This document shows, piece by piece, positions 33,784 through 46,855 of a stretch of DNA of 64,000 nt. Where the stretch lies: positions 248,001 to 312,000 of the forward strand of contig QEOQ01000444.1 in assembly GCA_010279815.1 (NCBI GenBank). Reading direction: 5' to 3'. A program made the position numbers and the translations under genes. Source of the DNA: Brachionus plicatilis. Taxonomy: Eukaryota > Rotifera > Eurotatoria > Ploima > Brachionidae. The notes under the pieces are model-generated. The model was given only the letters and a program-made list of their open reading frames with translations, made no database searches and was not told the DNA's origin. How positions within the stretch are numbered: position 1 is the stretch's first letter; each line of letters starts with the position of its first letter.

Positions 33784-34170
33784 CAGACTTGTGCGTAAGT
33801 CACTAAGTCAAAGTCAAAGTCAAGTCACGGACTTGACTTAAGATTTTTTTTTTTAAAGTTAAGTCATTTGACTTGACTTGACTTAGAATGACTTGAATTT
33901 TTTTTGGGAAAGTCAATATAAAACGATATCCAATCCTAATTATGATTCTTTAAATTTTAATGTTGTAAATATTAGAAAATTAATTAGAAGATTTTTTTAT
34001 CAAATTCCTTCGAAAACACAAATTAAATTTTTTGAAATTCAAGTCATTCTAAGTCAAGTCAAGTCAAATGACTTAACTTTAAAAAAAAAATCTTAAGTCA
34101 AGTCAAATCTTTGACTTAACCAAAAAATGACTTAAAAATGACTTTATTTTTTGACTTACGCACAAGTCTG
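33784..34170. mobile_element. hAT-type foldback MITE, 387 bp, exact duplication
   Basis: Terminal repeats CAGACTTGTGCGTAAGTCA and its reverse complement; the flanking octamer GTTCAAAG is identical on both sides (33776-33783, 34171-34178). Arms of about 130-150 bp made of AAGTCAAGTC-type repeats allow the whole element to fold back. A 67-codon frame inside (33893-34096) is a by-product of the repeats or a transposase scrap. Confidence 0.85.
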
Positions 34171-34178
34171 GTTCAAAG

Positions 34179-35690
34179 CCTCGTAGGCAAAAAAGATAAA
34201 AAAAAAAAGAAAAATCTTTGTACAAATTATTTTTTTTTTATTAATTAAATAATTTTGGGTTTCCCCAGGGTTTTTACGAATAGCTTTAGCCTTCGTTTAA
34301 ACCCTCTTGTCACGATACAATGTAAAAAAATTTAGCGATATTTTGTAGAAAATTATTATATAAAAAATAATTACAAAAAAAAAAAAAATATTAAAATTTT
34401 AACTGAAATGAGTTTGATTCGAATAAAACAATTGTACAAATTATGATTACGTATAAAAGTCTATTTTCACTAGATCGTTTAATAGTTTAAAAAAGTAAAA
34501 ATATTCTAAGCTGAGTTCCATATTTATTTTTATTTGCGAGCACAAAAACTTAATTGAGTTAATCGAGTAAAGTGGGTTAAGATAAAGACCAAAAAGAATA
34601 AAAAATACGCCGAAGATATTGCGGTTTGGAAGCCCTTTCAACAATTAAGATCAGGCTGTTGAGAGCATATATAAATGATTAATACAAACTATTATTTACT
34701 TTTTTTATTTTACTTAACTTTAATTTTTTATAGTTTTTTTTTTTTTTTTTTTTTTAAACTCTGAAGGAGCATTAGCTTGGTACAGATAAACAAATAAATA
34801 AATAAAAATAAAAAATTGACAAATCTTAAGATATTAAGATTTTTGTCGGACTCAAAATGTGAAGTTACAGTGGAAAATTTTATTTTATTGAGAGTTTTTT
34901 TAAAAATTTTGTAAAATTAAATTTATGTTTTATAGGTATAAGTAAATTTTTACAAGTAAAGTTTAATGAGAGATAAAATAAGTAAATGCCATTAATTAAT
35001 ATTGTTAAAAAATTAAAACGTCTGAAGAAAAAAATTCTAGATTCTAAGTCTATTATTACAAATAAGTTTTTAAGTTAATAAAATAGAACCGCTAAATGAC
35101 CACAATATTGCTTGAATCAAAATAATTCAAAAGGCTGCCTTCGAGTTAAAAATTAATTAAAATATAGCCTAAAATTGATTCTGAAAATAAAAAAAAATTT
35201 GGAGGCTAAATTCTGAACAAAATCTCATTTCATTTCAGTGGTAAATTTTGAAAGATTCAACGAAAAGCATTGTGAAAATTAAAATAATTAGAAAAAATAA
35301 ATTATTTTAATACTAACACTAAATAAATCAAGTCTATTGAATCAAAAAGAAAATTCAAAACTGAGAAATTACAATTAATTTTGCATTTTATATACCTTAT
35401 GAGGTTTAAGATTTAAAATACTTTCTAGGTTAAAGAAAATACCTGTTATCAAAGAAATAATTGAATTGTAAATTTTAAATAAAAAAAAAGTAAAATTTAG
35501 CTTTTTCTTAAGTCTAAATTTTTTTTATTTCTTCCAACTGAAGTATTCAAATGCATACAGTGTCACGAAAAATATTAAAATCTACAAAATATTTTTATTT
35601 AATTAGATATTGAAAAAACTAGCACCAAACTTGATTTTTAAAATAAATTCACATTTTTCAATTAATCAAGTAATTTTATATGGACGTTAG
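34179..35690. other. Intergenic with LINE-like tail
   Basis: Holds a segment GCCTTCGTTTAAACCCTCTT (34292) similar to 17970, and a LINE-like 3' tail at 34690-34800 (GGAGCATTAGCTTGGTACAG then AAATA repeats). Otherwise AT filler; no gene. Confidence 0.55.
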
Positions 35691-37015
35691 TAAACTATAA
35701 CCATAAAAATAGTAAAACATACCACAAATTTAATAATACAACCACTAATTTAGAAATAAATTCACACATTTTAATTTTTTTCCATTAATTTAATAAAAAT
35801 ACTACAATTATCTTGATCAAACAATATTTTTAATAAAAATTCCCTTATATTCGATTAAAACTCCACTAATTAAGTAAAAAAAATTCAATAAACTTGATAA
35901 GCGACAGTTAACTCTTATACTATTTAAACCAGTAAAATGAAAGTTTTTTTCATTCAAAAATGTCTGAAACACAGTCAAAAGAAAGCATTTTAGAAGATCC
36001 ATTAGACCAAACTTTAGATGACACTGATCAAGATTGGGACGACGTGTTAAAACCACAAAATCAAAAAAAACGAGTTCGAAAATTTAAATCACAAAAAATT
36101 TCACACAGAGCCAATTATTGATAAAAATGATCTATTAGAAGCTTACAAATGGAACGTCAAAAAAAAAACAATACAACATCTTGGCGAATTTTACATGGTT
36201 AAAAGTGGTAAAGACAAAAATTCAAAAAATTTGTCACGTGATGACTGCAAACAATTTTTACAACGCTTAGATGAAAAACCTTGGGACAATTTCAACCAAA
36301 TGGTCAATGATGTTTTTAGTATTCGTTTGATTAAATAAAATCAACAAAATTGGAAAAACACAACTTGTACATGTGTTGATTGGTTAAAAAACTACAAATG
36401 CTATCATACAATTGCAATTGCGTATCGTCTCAAATTGGTCAATTTCAATAGCATTTTTATGGATCAACCAATATGCAACAAAAGAAAGAGAGGGGCTGCA
36501 AAAAAAACTTTAAAAAGCCTACAATACCAACCTTCAGATTTAGTTAGTGATGAAGAAGAAACTAATGATGAAGAAAATGGTATCGAAGAAGAAATTACAC
36601 AACCGAATAAAAGGATTCGTAATAATATACCAACAACAAGCTCAGATGTACCAACAACAAGCTCAAATAAATCAACTTCTAGTCTCTCAAACTCTGAAAA
36701 TATTTGCAAAAAATGTAATATGCCTATGAAAAAAAAGAAATATTTCTACTGTATTAATAAATGAAAACAATAATTTTTTTGGTGGAATTTTGAAACAAAC
36801 AATAATTATTTTTGTGTAACTTTAATGAATTTTTTGGTAAATCTATTAATAAAATGGTAAAAAAACTAAATTTGTATTATTTTTAATTATTTTGAGGATA
36901 AATAATTAAAATTAAGATAAAAATACTGAAAATATGATAATTTTATTAAATTTGTGGTATGTTTTACTATTTTTGTGGTAATTTTTAACTAATTTTGAGG
37001 TATTAAAATATTATC
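35690..37015. mobile_element. MULE-derived SWIM element, copy 2
   Basis: Inverted arms contain ACCATAAAAATAGTA..ACATACCACAA on the left and the complement (TTGTGGTATGTTTTACTATT) on the right. Same family as 23925-25035, opposite orientation, longer coding section. Confidence 0.6.
35960..36764 (+). pseudogene. SWIM zinc-finger protein of MULE element, broken
   Basis: Starts MSETQSKESILEDPLDQTLD at 35960, is interrupted by a stop at about 36119, resumes in another frame with TIQHLGEFYMVKSGKD.., hits a TAA at about 36336, then continues in frame with the SWIM finger CTCVDWLKNYKCYH, an acidic S/D/E region and a C-terminal CKKCNMPMKKKK..YC motif. The parallel copy on the minus strand at 24159-24773 has different lesions, so both descend from one intact protein. 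No catalytic domain. Confidence 0.65.
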
Positions 37016-40000
37016 GCTCATTTTATATCTTATCCGTTCTCTAAATTATTATTAATAAAGTGTAATTTGGTAACATAAAAAAAAAAATTTAATTTTTTAA
37101 AATGTCTGAAGTCAACTCCTTTCCTTTTTAAAAATTTAAACTTATTTATAAGTTAACGACTTCACTTGACTTAAGATTTGGGACTTAAAAACAACTCTTC
37201 TAATTTAAACATGAATTAAAAATTTTAATAGAAAAAAAGAAAAAAAGGAATTTTTTTTAAAATCTCTGATAATAAAATTCGAATTTTACAAACTAGACTT
37301 TTTATAAAACAAACTTCTTTAAATCTATTTTTTCTAAATGAAAATTTAACATTTCTTATAATTTAAAGAATTTTATTTAATTATTTGGTTGCATAATAAC
37401 CAAGGGTTAGATTCGATTCTTTTAATTTTTTAAGTCTTTTCTTTTAAAAAACTCAGGTAGCTTATTCTTTTTTATTCACCTAAATAAGACAAGTCGGAAC
37501 TTCAATTTTCAAACTTTTTTTTTTTGAGCGTTTTTGGAAGGACCTAAAATTTTTGCCAAAAAACTTAATAAATGATAATTTAAGCTTTTTCGGAAATAAT
37601 GCTATTTTTTTTGGAAATTTATTTTATTTTAAAAAATGAAATTTGAATAATTTTGATTATTAATAAAATTATTAAGTGTTTGAATAGTTTCTAAAATTAA
37701 ATTAGTCTACTTAATAAAAGTGATCAAAAAATGATAACCTTATAAATTTTTTTACCACAATTTTCCTTTTTTTACTAAAAATTCTAATTTTCGAATAAAA
37801 ATGTTTTTTTTTTGTCATATTTTCAAAAATTATCGACATTGTACCATTTTCAAAAAAAGGTTAATTCATGGTGCAGTGAATGAACAATAATTTTCTTTAA
37901 CTTATATATTTGTAAATTAACTTATCTTTTAGTAAAAATATTAAAAAAAATATCAGGCTTTGTTTTTTTACGAGAGGAAAAGAAAACAAAACATAATAAA
38001 GAAATTAAAATAATATTATAAACTTTTTTTATTTAAAAAGAAAATTTTGACGTGAAATTTAATATTTTAACTAAAAAACGAGAGAAAGACATACTTTTTT
38101 CAATTTTTTTTTCTAAGAAAATAAAAATAAAAACTTGGAAATCTGAAACCTAAATTTAGAAAAAAAATTTCAAAATTTTTGACATACAGTGATGGTCATC
38201 CTAAATATGTGGTGTTAATGTCGCATTTTTGTTTAGAACCTCATATGCAATTTTTTAAATAATTAAATTTTTTTGAAAACATTACACCTCTATGTAAAAT
38301 TTTCTTTAATAAAAATTATTTTTTTTTGTTTTTTCTAATAAAAATTTTTTATTTATGTCGTCTTCACTTTTTTTTTTGTTTTTTCTCTACCTTTCTCCTT
38401 TTTTAAAAGTAAATTTGTGAAATTACTGTTCAGTTAGTAATTACGTAAAACAAATTTTTAAGTTCTAAGTATTTTATTTAATGTAGATTATAGGTCTCAC
38501 TGACTTCTAACTTATTTTTTTAATAGTTGACATTGCCTATTATTAACCTTTATTACTAGTTTGTCAAGCTGAAGTTTTTAATGCTAAAAGATTGTTTAAT
38601 TGTCCTAAATTTAGAGACAAAGCCTAAGGTACGAGACAGGTAGCTAATTAGTTATCGAATGGTGTTGGTCAAGAGATGGTGAATTGAAACTTTAATGGTC
38701 AATGTATGAAAAATCCGATGATGTTTTAAAAAAAAGTTATTATATTGTTCATGAATTTATTAAGTCATTGTTTCGTATAACGAGCTTCTTACCTAGAACT
38801 GATTTTACAAGCAATACAAAAAGAAAATAATTTAAGCTTGATTTAACATCAGAAAAAAACAAAACAATTAACTTTCTTTTCATAATTTGTTTTATCAAGT
38901 ATTACTTATTATATGGAAATAAATCAAGAGTTTTTTTATCTATATAGCGTATTAAATAATTTATTAAAAGTTAATTATGACTTCGGATGACTAATTGTGT
39001 AAATTCTTTGAAAAATTAGGAATATTTTTAAAACTAATTTTATTTTGTAATTTGAATTTTTTAATTTTTATAATATAAATGTCAATGTGACTTAAACTTA
39101 AATAAATAATAATAATAATAATAATTGTTTTTAAATATTCATTTTCACTTAAATTAAATTATTTAATCTTGTATAATTAGAATATGAGCTTTAAGAATAT
39201 GAGTCTATTTTAAATGATTCATTATCATAAAGCTGATATATGGGTCAGAAAAGATGACCAACATACCATTGTTTTTATAAAGCTACATAAACAGTAGTCA
39301 GGCCTTTACGATCAAGTCACCATCGATAAGTCACATCCGACAATTTTAACTAAATAAAATAACAAAATTTATTATTTAAATTTAAAATTAATTAAAGGGT
39401 TAAATAACGAGGTCCGGTGGCGTATCTCTGGTTTAAGGATTCAGGTATGTGTACCAAATTGGAGAACTATTCGTAAATATTTAATTGAATAAGAGTTGCC
39501 AAAAATCTGGGTATTACGATGGTTGTATCTGTCTGGTGAGTATTTTTGACAGTAATACTTAAATTTAATTTAAAAAATTTTTATTTTTGAAAATTAATTG
39601 TGTTATTTCATTTAGTTAAAATTGTCGGATATGACTTATTGGAAGTGACTTAATTGGAAAGGTCTGCCAGGTCTTTAGAGGTGTATTCTACTTAAGCTTG
39701 TTAATTTTTAGCTACCCAAAATCTTGGCAGATTGTTTGGAATTAAAATTTCTAATAAAAATTAAAAACATTAGGGAAAGGCTGATCTAAGAAGAAGTACC
39801 GAGTTAATTATTTAGGAATCATTATTATTTCTATCTCATTTATATTTTTTTTTATATATTATTAGTTTTTCTTGGTACAATACTTTATTTGGTTTTTATT
39901 AGTGTTTAACTATTTATATAGAAAGACTAAGACTTAAATTTTCAATTGCTTTAGCTGGACGTTACAACGTTGCAGCTTGTGGATAAGATCCACGCGGTAT

Positions 40001-42881
40001 TATGGTAATCTAGTCTAAAGGGGTTATGGGTTAATAGTATGACCGAATTTGAAAACCCCCTATATCTCCTCCATTTTTAAAGCTACTTCCAAAAAAAATA
40101 TCTCAATATGTAGAGGCAGTGACGCTATTAATAAAATTATTATATATAATAGATATTTTTAATAATTAAAAAATTATAAAATTATTTTCTCTCTCTCTCT
40201 CCCTCTCAGAAAAATTATTTTTTTCAAAACCATGTTTTTATTTCAAACATAAAAAAAAGCAAATTGATTAAAAATAAGCTTAAAATGTTACAGAACAAAG
40301 ACATTCAAATGGTTATCTTGTGAAAAGTGCTCAAATTGGGTTTGTTTTAGTTGTTTACCAAAAGAATTAAAAAAAAACAAAAAAAGAATTTTTATATGAT
40401 GATTTTAAAGAATAACTTTTCCTTTTTTTAGACTTCTTTCAACTCACTCTTGCTTTGTTTCGAATAAGATTAAATTAAATTAAATTAATTAAATAATTTT
40501 ATTAGAAAATTCAAAAATAGAGGTATTAAGAAAGAGGACGATGATATCGAAAAGACGGTCTAATGGTAAACGTGGTATTTGTTTATTATCTTTTTGTGCA
40601 TTGACGAGTATTAATTTAATAAATCCCGCTATGCTGTGGTCATTTTTATGACTAGAAAATAATAACTTCTGTTGAAAAATAGAAATTTTAACTGGGAATA
40701 TTTTATTTTTCAAGGGTTTTCTTTAAAAAAACCCAAACTCCTGTTATAACCCAAGTTTAATGTCATATTAAATTTTAATTGGGAATATTTTATTTTTCAA
40801 GGATTTTTTTAAAGAAAACCCTACTCACTTTGTCATGTCAAAAAAATTTTCCTTAAAAAAATATAAAAATTTCATTTGGTGAGTTTTTTTTATGATGGAG
40901 ATTCCTAGCTTGATATCAAAATTAAAAATAGTATGGAATTTTTGGATTTCTGGAAAAATATGAATAAAAAAAAATTAGATTTGGTAAAGTATTAAATTAC
41001 TAAAAGAAACAGGGTCTAATAAAAAAATGCCAAAAAATACTAAAAATGGAAAAAGGAACAAGGTCCATAAATTTTTAAAAATATCGAAAAGTACTAAAAC
41101 TCAAAGATTAACGTCCAAAACGACACAGCTTAAAGTATCCAATATTTCATATTAATAAAAACTATATCAAATTATTAATTGTTAAATAAATAATTTTAAA
41201 GAGAAAATAATTATAAACCTTTATATTGTTTAAGACTAGAAACAAATTGCTGGTCAACTTTTGAACAGCCAAGTCACCACAGCGCCTAATTAAAACCTTA
41301 AGCTCCTTTTGCTAAACAATTTAAATCTACTATTGAGTGAGATTTATTTGATGAAGGACTTGCCAACTAAGAAGTAAGAAGACCAACCGAGCTTAATATC
41401 TACTTGTATCCAAGCTAAGCCTTACGAACAATCGCAAATATTAGATAAGAATTAACTGATTAGAAATTGACCTAAAGAATATGATTTTAATTTTGGCAAG
41501 TGTTTGTTTTAGATTTATAGTTTTAGTTTAAAAAGTGAATTATGAGCAAAATTTGCATTTATAATTCATCCCGGTTCATTCTCAACTAGTATCAACAAAA
41601 TCTGATTTTATTGCATTTGATTGTTTTTAATTATCGGAAAACTTATCTTATTATTTAACTTTTGTGTGGCTGACCCCATTTTAAAAAATAATTTAAATAC
41701 CTTATTCGTTCTGAATCTGACTAAAAAAAAATTGAATCGATTTCTAGACCTAATTAATCATTTGTGAAGCAAGTCCGCTTCTTTTCTTACACTGCCGCCC
41801 CAATTAATCACATTCCATAGCGTCTGATCTTTATGTCGACTTGAATAAATTTAATTTAAATCTTCTAATTTAGATAAATAATAATTCATGATAATAATTT
41901 GTTAGTTGAAAAACTTAGCATTTTTTATCTACCAAATTTTTATCACTAATTTTATGACTAATTTTTTATTATTTTATATTTTGAAATAAATGAAATTCTC
42001 GTGAAAAAAAATTTGTTTATTTGTTTAATTAATCAAAGTTTTTACGCTTAGCGCACTTGATGTCAATGAGCCAAGTTAAAATGGACGATGGCTTTTGACG
42101 AATAAAAAAAAAACTATAGAATAAAGAAAAAATTAATAGAATTAGAAAATAAAATGTAGCATAAAAAAAATTTTATTTATTTTTTTCTAATTTTCAATTG
42201 TCATATTTTTTTTGAAAGTAAGACTTATACATATACACATTCTGATTAAAAACTTCAAAAAACTTAATTTTTTTCAATTTTTTTAAAAAATGCCTCATTT
42301 TTAACGCTTTTTTAAGAGAAATAAAAGAGAGAAAAAACATTAAACCCAAAAGTTGTTCCAAATTTTCTCTAGTTTCAGAATTCGCAAAAATAATCGAGGG
42401 TAATGGGACTAGATAAAAATTAACCAAAAAAACGTGTTAAATTTGAGCTTTTTTTGAAAAAAATTCTAAGATGAATTTTTTTGGAAGATAAAAATATCAT
42501 TTTACACTCTTTCAGTTGATATGTGATTTTAACATGCTTTATGAACTTCTAAGATAGCGTGGACGTTTTGCATTTCCTGATCCTTATTAAAAAAATTAAA
42601 AACGCCAAAAAAAAAGTTAGAATGGGATAAAGTCAAATCATTTACCATTAAGTTGAGGATGAGGTAGTTGATTTAAATAAATAAGCAAAAATAAAACCAG
42701 ATCGTCCACCCGAGGTAAGAACCAATTTAGAATATGATTGATTTTTTTTACTCTTGTTATTATTTTTTATTCATGAAAGTATTCTAAGAGATATATTTTT
42801 ATTCTATAGTTCAAATTAAATTGAATTTAATTGAAATCTAATAATTTGTTTTTTATACTAAAATAAATAAAATTTTGTTTA
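37016..42881. other. 5.9-kb gene-poor interval
   Basis: No gene on either strand. Contents: a worn hAT-type MITE end near 37110-37198, an inverted-repeat element (39297-39668), a CT microsatellite (about 40190-40208), an AAT microsatellite (39105-39123), and a 50-bp direct repeat (40684-40735 and 40776-40829, both with GGGAATATTTTATTTTTCAA). Open frames at 40489-40713 and 42194-42427 have no family signature. Confidence 0.6.
39297..39668. mobile_element. Inverted-repeat element, 372 bp
   Basis: Arms of about 65 bp: left includes CATCCGACAATTTTAACTAA, right includes TTAGTTAAAATTGTCGGATA. The outer ends (CAGGCCTTTACGATCAAGTCA / TGACTTAATTGGAAAGGTCTG) match less well. The interior (39420-39560) is more GC-rich and without an open frame. 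No matching target duplication was found, so the superfamily is open. Confidence 0.6.
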
Positions 42882-42883
42882 TA

Positions 42884-43464
42884 CAGTCAACTCTCTTTAA
42901 TTCGGTTATGCTTTTATCCGTATTTCTCTTTTATTCGTATCAAAATTAAAGGCTCAGGGCTCTATGTAATACTCTTGCATGGAATTTTTTTTTAAACCGG
43001 ATTTTGTTATACGGATTATTTCGACATTCGTACAAAATTTTTTACACTTTGCTAAGTTAAATCATTTATTATTTTTATGTTAATCCGTACATAAAAAAAA
43101 TACCCTTTGATAAGGCGTTTGAAGGATTTAAAATGTTTTGTAAATATATAGAAAGTTCTAGTTCATTTAATGATAAGGATTCTGAAAATTTATCTTATTT
43201 TAAAAACCGTGTAATTTTTTTTAAAAATACCGTATTAACTCAAACTAAATTAGACAATTTTATTAATCACGAAAGTCAAATTTTTATAATATATTTAAAT
43301 TGATTAAATTTCAAAAAGTTGTTTTTTTTTAATAAAAATTTTGTAAATTAATCCGTATTTTTTTAAATTTTAAAAGAGATCCAGTTTATTCATTTAATCG
43401 TATAATTTAATCCGGATTGATTTTTAAAAGGGCTATTTTAATACGAATTAAAGAGAGTTGACTG
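42884..43464 (+). mobile_element. pogo/Tigger-type element with transposase tail
   Basis: 581 bp, terminal repeats CAGTCAACTCTCTTTAATTCG and its reverse complement, flanked by TA on both sides, as for pogo-like elements of the Tc1/mariner superfamily. At about 43108-43275 the plus strand encodes KAFEGFKMFCKYIESSSSFN and, further on, TQTKLDNFI, which resembles the C-terminal tail of pogo transposases (..KQT.I..FF). DNA-binding and DDE domains are deleted. Confidence 0.75.
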
Positions 43465-43466
43465 TA

Positions 43467-44816
43467 CTACAAAAAAATTTTTTTGTTCTATAGATAATTT
43501 TTTTATTCGTCAAAAGCTTTTTCCCAGTTAAAATCAGTATGGGAAAATTTTAAAAAATCTGCCTCGATGACAAAGAAAACTTTTATGCATCTAAAATGCT
43601 TAACACTATACAACACCATAATGTAATCAACACCAACACTTTAATGTAATCTTTTGTACATCTATGATTATTTGAGAAATCTTTTTACCTTTAATCGGCC
43701 CTCACCTCTAGAAACATGATGATGCATCAATTAATAGAAATACATTTTAGAAATTTACTCAGGGATTTTTAGCCAGAGAAATAATGTTACAACTTTAATT
43801 TAATCATAAAATTGTTTAAAAAAAAAACAAAAAATTTTTTTAAAATAAATAAATTTAAGTTGATTTTATGAAAAAAAAATTGAATAAATTTGAAAAATTA
43901 ATAACCAGAGTTGCTTAAAAGTCACAAGTTTTAAGTCAAGTCAAAGTCAAAGACTTGAATTTTTTTTAGAGCCGTGACTTTACTAAAATTTTGAGATAAA
44001 AACAAGTCTGTTAATAATTAACAAAATTAATTTTATTTTCAAAAGAAAAGTCAGGCTTTTGGAAAATTTAAAATAATTGGTCAATTTTTTGTCTTTTAAA
44101 TATTAAAAGAGATTAATATTCTGGGAAAAAAAATTCTACGAAAAAATTTCAATCTATGATTTTTGCTTTATTTAATGCTTTAAAAAAAAATTGTTTGAAA
44201 TAAATATTCTATAAGAAAAAAATTCTATTAATTGAACGTTCACTCTTTCGCTTTTAATACCATGGTTAATTTTATGACCAGTTTTTTAAATTAAGATTAT
44301 ATCTTTTAATTTCAATTTTTTTATTTGTTCTGAATGTTAATAATAAAGTTAAGATATTGAATTCTTTATTTTAACGCTTTTTTCAACAGAAAAATACTAA
44401 AATTACATAAAAGTAACTTTAAGTTGGGTGATCATAAAGTTAAGATAAAGTTACCTAATTTTTAAATATAAAGATTCATGATTTTGATAATTTCATTGAA
44501 AACAGATTTTTTAGTGCTAGCTCTTTAAATTCATTAAATTTTGAACAAAAAATATGGACTAAACAAATATTTATTCGGCTTAATTATTTAATTTATTTAT
44601 TAGGCTTGTATTTAAATGATCAGATCAAACTACCACCACCAGCATAGATGTACCAATCGGTTAAAAAATAAAATGAGAAAGACCAAATTAGGCAACTAGT
44701 TTTATTAAAAAATTAAATTTTTTATTTTTGCTAGAAATTATTTTTTTATTTAAAAAAAAATTAAAAAATTAATAAATTTTACTTTAAATATTTAAATTAA
44801 AAACTGATTTATTCTG
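43467..44816. other. Intergenic with one hAT-type MITE
   Basis: AT-rich. Only the MITE at 43906-44010 is recognised. An ATACCATGGT-containing stretch near 44259 shows no further structure. Confidence 0.55.
43906..44010. mobile_element. hAT-type MITE, 105 bp
   Basis: Ends CAGAGTTGCTTAAAAGTCAC and GATAAAAACAAGTCTG. Flanking octamers TTAATAAC and TTAATAAT differ by one base. Shortest complete copy of the family. Confidence 0.7.
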
Positions 44817-45536
44817 AATAACGGGTGAAGCATAAGTAAATGGGCAAAAGTTTAGTTAACTTGCCCGATCATGGAAACGATCAGTAGATACTCTATATAT
44901 ATATTTATAAACTACTAAACATTAGCTATTAAATTACAAAAAATGTTTTTTTTAAATGGGAATTTCTGTATTTCACAAATGACAAAATCCGATCTTGTGG
45001 CGCACTTAACAAAGCAAGGAATTGCTCGAGGCACAATATATAATGCGATCAATCGTATTCAAATTGGAGATCCTCTACTAAATTTTCTTTATCTTTTTAC
45101 AGATTGAAAAAAAATTAAGTAATAACAAAGTTATGGTCTTTTTTAGGTTTTTGTGCGTTCAATTCATCAATTTGAGCATCTATATCCACGAATGCTTGAT
45201 TAAACGCCTTCTCCCATTTATATATGAGTATCATCAAGATCTTGACAACACTTTTTGGCCTGACTTAAAATCTGCTCACTATTCTTTTCTTAGCACAATA
45301 TGGATGAACGAATATGTAAATTATGTGACCATGGGGTTAAAATCCCTTATGGTGGGGGTCAAAGCAAAGCTCAGAAAAATCAGCCGCGATGAAGTTTTTT
45401 AATTATTTAAAAATCATAATTCTATTAAAAATTAAATTTTTTAAAACATAAAAAAAACAGAACTTAATGTCATTTTTATTTTTTGAGATATTCGCTTTTA
45501 ATTTTTGTCTATTTACTTATGCATCACCCGTTATTT
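44817..45536 (+). mobile_element. Tc1/mariner deletion derivative
   Basis: 720 bp with terminal repeats AATAACGGGTGAAGCATAAG and GCATCACCCGTTATT at the right. Two transposase remnants on the plus strand: from about 44944, SQMTKSDLVAHLTKQGIARG and TIYNAINRIQ (helix-turn-helix), ending at a stop near 45105; and 45133-45402, KRLLPFIYEYHQD then FWPDLKSAHYS and WMNEYVNYV, the end of the DDE/D catalytic domain (the FWPD.as.HY block). The first catalytic region is deleted. Confidence 0.75.
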
Positions 45537-45952
45537 TACGGATCGGAAAAAAATGATGTTGTGAATTTCGAATACGAATTGTACAAAAATTTTTTATTTT
45601 ATGATTAAAAAAATAAAAAAATTAAAAAAAATAGAAAAAATACCGCAATATAGTTCAACATACTTTGTTGCACCTTTTTTACCTAAACTAAAATTCTAAT
45701 TTTATTTTTTAATGGTAAATCAAATCAATACTCTATGTAAATTCTATTGATTCTTTATTTTTTGTCTTTTTTTTGTCCCATATTGTCGGATTTTTTCTTA
45801 AATTTTTAACTAAGTTTTAATTTTCCAAAAAATCAAGAATTTTTGTTCAATTTGTATTTTTAATTTACAATACCAGAAAATCAATTTAAAATATCAGCTA
45901 GCGGATTGCAAATTTTTGTGTAGCCATTAAACAATTTTTATTAATTAATAAA
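45537..45952. repeat. MITE half-copy and flank
   Basis: 45628-45790 matches the left half of the palindromic MITE at 1307-1528 (CAACATACTTTGTTGCACCT..). The right arm is absent. The last 9 bp are the target duplication of the adjacent MULE. Confidence 0.55.
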
Positions 45953-46846
45953 GGGAGGTATTTAATCGATCTCTAAAATTACTTAATCGATCACTAATAT
46001 TTTTCTATCTCTTATTTTACTAAATACCCTTAACTTATATTTATTAATCTGTCTCCTAAATTAAATAAAACAGCAACTAATTTTACTTAAAGTATCTCTT
46101 ATTTTTATTTATTAAATTGATTAAAAAAAAAAAGAACTATATAAAATTTCAAAAAATTTCAAATAAAATGATATCTTATAAGTTTTTTCTTGGTCTACCT
46201 CTACCTCTCTTTAGTGGAGCTTCTACTTTCTTACTTATATCACTGCTGGTTGATGCTTGCACTACTTTTTCAGCTTCCTTATCAATTGTTTTTTTGTTCT
46301 TTTTTGTTGGTATAACTGTTTCTTGTGGAGTTTCTTCCTCTACTTCTGTTATCTTTCGCATTGAGGTCCTTTTCTCTTAACTAGGTTGCATCGATAATCA
46401 ACTCTTAAACCGGCCTCAGTTTCACTACTTTTCAGAGAAGACCAAATCTTTTCATTATCTAAACAGTCTTTTGATGCTTCTTGATCGTCGAATGTTCTCT
46501 CATAGATCCAGTTCTTCCTGGTTCTTTTCTTTTTATTGGATTCTTGAACCTCGTCTTCAGATTCTGATTCAGAAGTTACATAGTCATCAACTACTCGATA
46601 TTCACTATCAGACATTTCAATACTTTGATAAAACTTAGATCACAGCTGAGCTATATTCATCATAATCATACTCATCTTCAGTAAATTTAGTGACAAAAAA
46701 ACTCAGGATACATATTAGAGACATTATTAGAGACAGTCAATTAATCAAATTAATCGAATAAATAATATTATAGATAGAAAAAATAAAATAATATATTTTA
46801 TTCAGTGATCGTTTAAGTAATGTAAGAGATCGATTAATAATACCTC
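45953..46846 (-). mobile_element. MULE with exact 9-bp target duplication
   Basis: 894 bp. Terminal repeats with GGTATTTAATCGATCTCT at the left and AGAGATCGATTAATAATACC at the right, extending into CGATCAC. The 9-mer ATTAATAAA stands on both sides (45944-45952, 46847-46855), the size made by Mutator-like transposases. It carries the two frames described next. Confidence 0.8.
46176..46615 (-). pseudogene. MULE N-terminal fragment (FLYWCH-like, AT-hook)
   Basis: Two overlapping frames in different phases. 46615-46349: acidic start MSDSEYRVVDDYVTSESESE, basic KKKRTRK, then W..ERTFDDQEASKDC and VDYRCNLVKRKGPQCER, which fits the FLYWCH-like region before the catalytic domain of animal MULE transposases. 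46361-46176 continues with an acidic linker and ends in the AT-hook RGRGRPRK. The overlap indicates one frameshift. No DDE domain, so the element could move only with help from another copy. Confidence 0.6.
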
Positions 46847-46855
46847 ATTAATAAA

